The position numbers and the translations under genes were made by a program. This document shows, piece by piece, positions 61,602 to 64,000 of a DNA stretch of 64,000 nt (positions are counted from its first letter, which is position 1; every line of letters begins with the position of its first letter). A model generated the notes under the pieces. The model had not been told where the DNA came from, did not search any database, and saw only the letters and a program-made list of their open reading frames with translations. The stretch covers positions 1,736,001 through 1,800,000 of the forward strand of contig NZ_CP033219.1 in the NCBI RefSeq assembly GCF_004006175.1, read 5' to 3'. The DNA comes from Parasedimentitalea marina. GTDB taxonomy: Bacteria; Pseudomonadota; Alphaproteobacteria; Rhodobacterales; Rhodobacteraceae.

Positions 61602-61877
61602 TCAAAACAACTCAGGTGCGAAATCAATGAAGAATTTTTCCAAGCGGCAGACCCAGCGATAAGCAAGGTTCAGATGCACCTCCTCGCACAATCGACGCTC
61701 TGACCTAATGCCGAAGCAATAACCAACCAACAGCATTCGGATCAACAGTTCAGGATCAATCGAGCGCAGCAAATGGTCTTGCGGGGCATGGTCGTCTATC
61801 GAGAACTCGTATAACAGTGAGCCTTGCGCCTCTTGCTTAGGTCCTAACACCGTCAATCCCCTGCATTCACAGGTCAA
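61602..61877 (-). pseudogene. IS1182/IS5-group transposase remnant with internal deletion
   Basis: 91 codons. The start LGPKQEAQGSLLYEFSIDDH then APQDHLLRSID jumps to PELLIRMLLVGYCFGIRSER and RLCEEVHLNLAYRWVCRLEK. In intact transposases about 30-40 residues stand between HLLRSID and the later SIDPELL. A deletion between two SID-coding repeats fits. The frame then ends early, without the DDE domain. No inverted ends were recognised. Confidence 0.75.
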
Positions 61878-62195
61878 TTGACTCTGTGATGGACCCTCAA
61901 ATCAACAAGAGTTTTTCAACAGAATTGGCCCATGCCGCACGTGAGAAGCGATCGGCCTGATGTCACGTGACTGACTCTCTGGGCTGGACGCTGCACTTTG
62001 CAAAGGTCGCAATCTGCGCGTAGCTGCCATTGGTGGGGATCGCGTCTAATGGCAAGTTCCAGCCCAAGTACGACATTCGTGTCAGGTGCAGCATGACGCG
62101 GCATAAGGGGTACTAAGGGCGGGGAGCCGACCTTCGCTGCGGGAAGATTGAATGACTGCTTTGCGGGGGTGAGTTCAAAGGGTGGCCGCAACATC
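61878..62195. other. Intergenic stretch with dispersed repeat
   Basis: About 320 bases; mostly the full-length repeat copy at 61994-62142. No gene is seen. Confidence 0.5.
61994..62142 (+). repeat. Dispersed intergenic repeat, full-length copy at 62.0 kb
   Basis: CACTTTGCAAAGGTCGCAAT, CTGCGCGTAGCTGCCATTGG, CGCGTCTAATGGCAAGTTCC, AGCCCAAGTACGACATTCGT, GGTGCAGCATGACGCGGC and AAGGGCGGGGAGCCGACCTT in this order. It contains both halves of the family. Confidence 0.75.
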
Positions 62196-62795
62196 TTAAT
62201 TGCAGCCTTGATCTCTTGAGTAGGCAATCAGAGAATATTTTAAATTCTCCAACGGGAGGCGTTCATTGTGATTCGTTCTAAATTGCATTGTGGCACTTGT
62301 TATTGCCCCATATTTGGTAAATGCTACTTGACGGTTCATTTTTGAAATATTTGGCAACAGGCGTTGCAATTCACCTTCAATTGCAGATGAATTTTCATTT
62401 TGGTGTGTAGGATGTTCGTGTGGCCAGTTTGAACTCGGAAACTCAGACATGGACCATAGTCTAAATCTAAGGGCTAAATCTAAGAATTTTCTGTAGCTAC
62501 GATTGTAGGGCACTGCTAAAACGAAATAATCCTGCGCTTCATTGCTAATGCGTTCAACCTCTTGATCGCCAATATCGTCGAAATTATTCAAATAGATAAT
62601 TCTTGTGATACGATAGAATCCATTGTTAGTTTTATTTGGCGAAACCTCACGGGAATAGCTAACCAAACAGCCATCCAGAGAAACATCTTGATACCTCATC
62701 GCAATGAGAGAAGCCTTTAGATTCTCATCGGACCGTTGTTCTCCCGATGCAGCGCCGGTCAAAATGCACAAAGAAATTGTAAGAATGCGAAGCAC
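62196..62795 (-). CDS. Secreted protein of unknown function, AT-rich
   Basis: 199 residues. The signal peptide MLRILTISLCILTGAASG-EQ is clear. The mature part has a YQDVSLDGCLVSYSREVSP strand region and a C-terminal RLPLENLKYSLIAYSRDQGC, with Cys near both ends that could pair. No family is recognised. Its AT content is far above its neighbours, suggesting transfer. It stands alone between two repeat copies. Confidence 0.65.
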   Translation of the reverse strand: MLRILTISLCILTGAASGEQRSDENLKASLIAMRYQDVSLDGCLVSYSREVSPNKTNNGFYRITRIIYLNNFDDIGDQEVERISNEAQDYFVLAVPYNRSYRKFLDLALRFRLWSMSEFPSSNWPHEHPTHQNENSSAIEGELQRLLPNISKMNRQVAFTKYGAITSATMQFRTNHNERLPLENLKYSLIAYSRDQGCN

Positions 62796-63379
62796 AATAG
62801 TATCCGATATTTGGTCACGTTTCAGCCCACATTCCCCAAGTGGAATGCCATTACCTGCATGTTGTAGTTGTTTTTCAATCGGATCAAGCCATCCTTGCGA
62901 GTTGTGCGGTCATTAAGTGCCTGGCGCGTGAGCTGAACGGAATTTTCGGTCTCTATGGCAGGTTCTCGCGATTTCCGGGTTGACCGTCACTCGCCCGGAC
63001 AAAGTTGAGCGGCCTGCAATAGCTGTCGCTCATTGCATCGTAGACATTGCAAAAAAGGGCTCTAACCAGCCATTCGCTGCGCCATTAACGAATGGCCGCT
63101 GAGGGCCGTTCACGTCCTATCAGGGCGAGCCGCGGCCAGACCTTGCAAAGGTGACTATCTTCGCGTTGCTGCCGTTGGATCTCTGCGCAGTAGTCTCCAG
63201 CTTTCAGCCCTTTTACGACATTCGTGCAGGGTGCAGCATAGTTCGGCCTATGGAGCACAAAATGCAGATTTGCCCCTTCGCTGCGCCAACGTCCATCGGT
63301 TGCTTTGGCTCTGAAACGACAATTGGCGACAGAGCAAAGGCTTGTCTCCAAAGCTTGCGATCCTCGGTGTCCTGTCGGA
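62796..63379. other. Intergenic stretch with dispersed repeat
   Basis: About 580 bases; no gene. The repeat copy is at 63141-63286, and a degenerate piece (GAATGGCCGCTGAGGGCCGT) is at 63088-63110. Confidence 0.5.
63141..63286 (+). repeat. Dispersed intergenic repeat, full-length copy at 63.2 kb
   Basis: CCTTGCAAAGGTGACTATCT, TCGCGTTGCTGCCGTTGGAT, TTCAGCCCTTTTACGACATT and CGTGCAGGGTGCAGCATAGT, ending GCCCCTTCGCTGCGCC. Confidence 0.7.
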
Positions 63380-63913
63380 CTAAATATCAAGTCTTCGCAG
63401 GCCACGCCCCAACAGTTTTGCACTTTCCAGGGCGGCGTTACGATGTAGCGCCCAAGCTTGCGTGAGACCTTCCAAGATGACTAAAATTTCAACCTCGCAC
63501 CCGACCAGATCGGTGACCTTAACGGCGCAAGTGGCCACTTCGGCCTTGTGGCGTTCAAGTAGCTCTCGAAGTCGGGCGCTCCCGGGCTCGGATGCCACCG
63601 CGCCGTGAAAGAGGCACCCATGCGCTGTCTCGGTCTCCATCCAAACCCCGACGCGATCGAACATAGCGTCAAGCGCCGTCTTGGGATCATCCGGGATGTC
63701 GTCGAATATTTTTGAAAGGTAGCGCCGGTGGCGATGTTCCAAGGCTGCCAGCACCATCTCTGATCGGGACGGGGTATACTTGTACAAAGTTCGAAGGCTT
63801 ACAGCGGCCGCGTCGCGGAGGTCTTCGACGCTCGGCTCGGCGAAGCCACGGCTGGCGAAGGCCCGTTCCAGTCCGGCGGCGATTTTGGTCATAGTGTCGG
63901 TCATGTTTGACAT
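63380..63913 (-). CDS. TetR-family transcriptional regulator
   Basis: 177 residues. The HTH is EPSVEDLRDAAAVSLRTLYK followed by YTPSRSEMVLAALEHRHRRY. The C-terminal ligand domain contains TAHGCLFHGAVASEPGSARL. Two operator-like repeats lie just upstream (63916-63959), between it and a divergent gene starting at 63976. Autorepression and control of that gene are expected. Confidence 0.88.
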   Translation of the reverse strand: MSNMTDTMTKIAAGLERAFASRGFAEPSVEDLRDAAAVSLRTLYKYTPSRSEMVLAALEHRHRRYLSKIFDDIPDDPKTALDAMFDRVGVWMETETAHGCLFHGAVASEPGSARLRELLERHKAEVATCAVKVTDLVGCEVEILVILEGLTQAWALHRNAALESAKLLGRGLRRLDI

Positions 63914-63915
63914 TG

Positions 63916-63959
63916 GTAGAGTGATCCTTCTACCAATGCAAGTAGAGGAATCATTCTAC
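63916..63959. promoter_or_regulatory. Tandem TetR operators
   Basis: GTAGAGTGATCCTTCTAC (63916-63933) and GTAGAGGAATCATTCTAC (63942-63959) are two 18-base partial palindromes 26 bases apart. The first agrees with the reverse complement of the second at 15 of 18 positions. The first is extended to CATTGGTAGA/TCTACCAATG (63911-63938). Confidence 0.7.
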
Positions 63960-63975
63960 ATATGGAGTTTTGACG

Positions 63976-64000
63976 ATGACAGTTCCTGACACTATGAAAG
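63976..64000 (+). CDS. Start of divergent gene controlled by TetR (cut by window edge)
   Basis: ATG 63976 behind GGAG gives MTVPDTMK and runs off the window. It is divergent from the TetR gene, with the two operators between. Identity cannot be judged from eight residues. Confidence 0.5.

Noticed and set aside
1..64000. CRISPR arrays
   Set aside because: No series of regularly spaced identical repeats was seen; the dispersed repeats are far apart and diverged.

Overview
The gene content and codon use (moderately GC-rich, many overlapping start and stop codons) suggest an alphaproteobacterium of the Rhodobacteraceae / marine Roseobacter type. This is inferred from gene families only; there is no rRNA or tRNA in the window to confirm it.

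Region 1 (1 to about 22.2 kb) is most of a Mu-like prophage read on the minus strand. It starts at a divergent repressor/HTH switch near 21.7 kb and runs through early genes: a small membrane protein, a ParB-like protein, MuA transposase, MuB ATPase, regulators, DUF3164, GemA and Mor. Then come lysis genes (GH108 muramidase, holin, gp25/gp26-like proteins) and head genes (gp27/gp28 terminase, gp29 portal, gp30/F, G and the start of the I protease, cut by the window edge). Two key genes are broken in this copy: MuA has an in-frame TAG just before its first catalytic Asp, and the ParB-like gene is split by a -1 frame change. Two AT-richer cargo islands interrupt the phage plan: a membrane-anchored amidase-fold protein lacking zinc ligands between F and G (1.2-2.2 kb), and an SH3/excalibur, HEPN and HNH block between Mor and the muramidase (9.6-12.7 kb).

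Region 2 (22.4-34.8 kb) is host metabolism: a WYL regulator divergent from a GST; a complete branched-chain amino acid (HAAT/Liv) ABC operon with an Asp/Glu/hydantoin racemase and a divergent GntR regulator; and a FecCD-type metal-chelate ABC operon ending in a SAM methyltransferase.

Region 3 (34.8-46.6 kb) holds a DUF4145 gene framed by inverted repeats, a membrane AraC regulator with a small secreted peptide, a DUF1254 protein, a pentapeptide protein, an MFS pump, a RidA protein, and a LysR regulator divergent from an MttB-family/GcvT-family methyltransferase pair.

Region 4 (46.6-64 kb) is a patchwork. It has a frameshifted ClpP-like secreted protein, a SigZ-type sigma factor with a frameshifted GST, a LysE exporter, an HscC-type Hsp70 with a degenerate J-domain membrane partner and a third unknown protein, a PhnD-like protein with a truncated TPR gene, a TAT-exported cyclase, an FkbM methyltransferase, IS and gene remnants, and a TetR regulator with two operator copies. 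Intergenic gaps throughout carry a dispersed repeat family (about 60-170 bp per copy), and two gaps carry a longer leader element that precedes short open frames bounded by inverted repeats.
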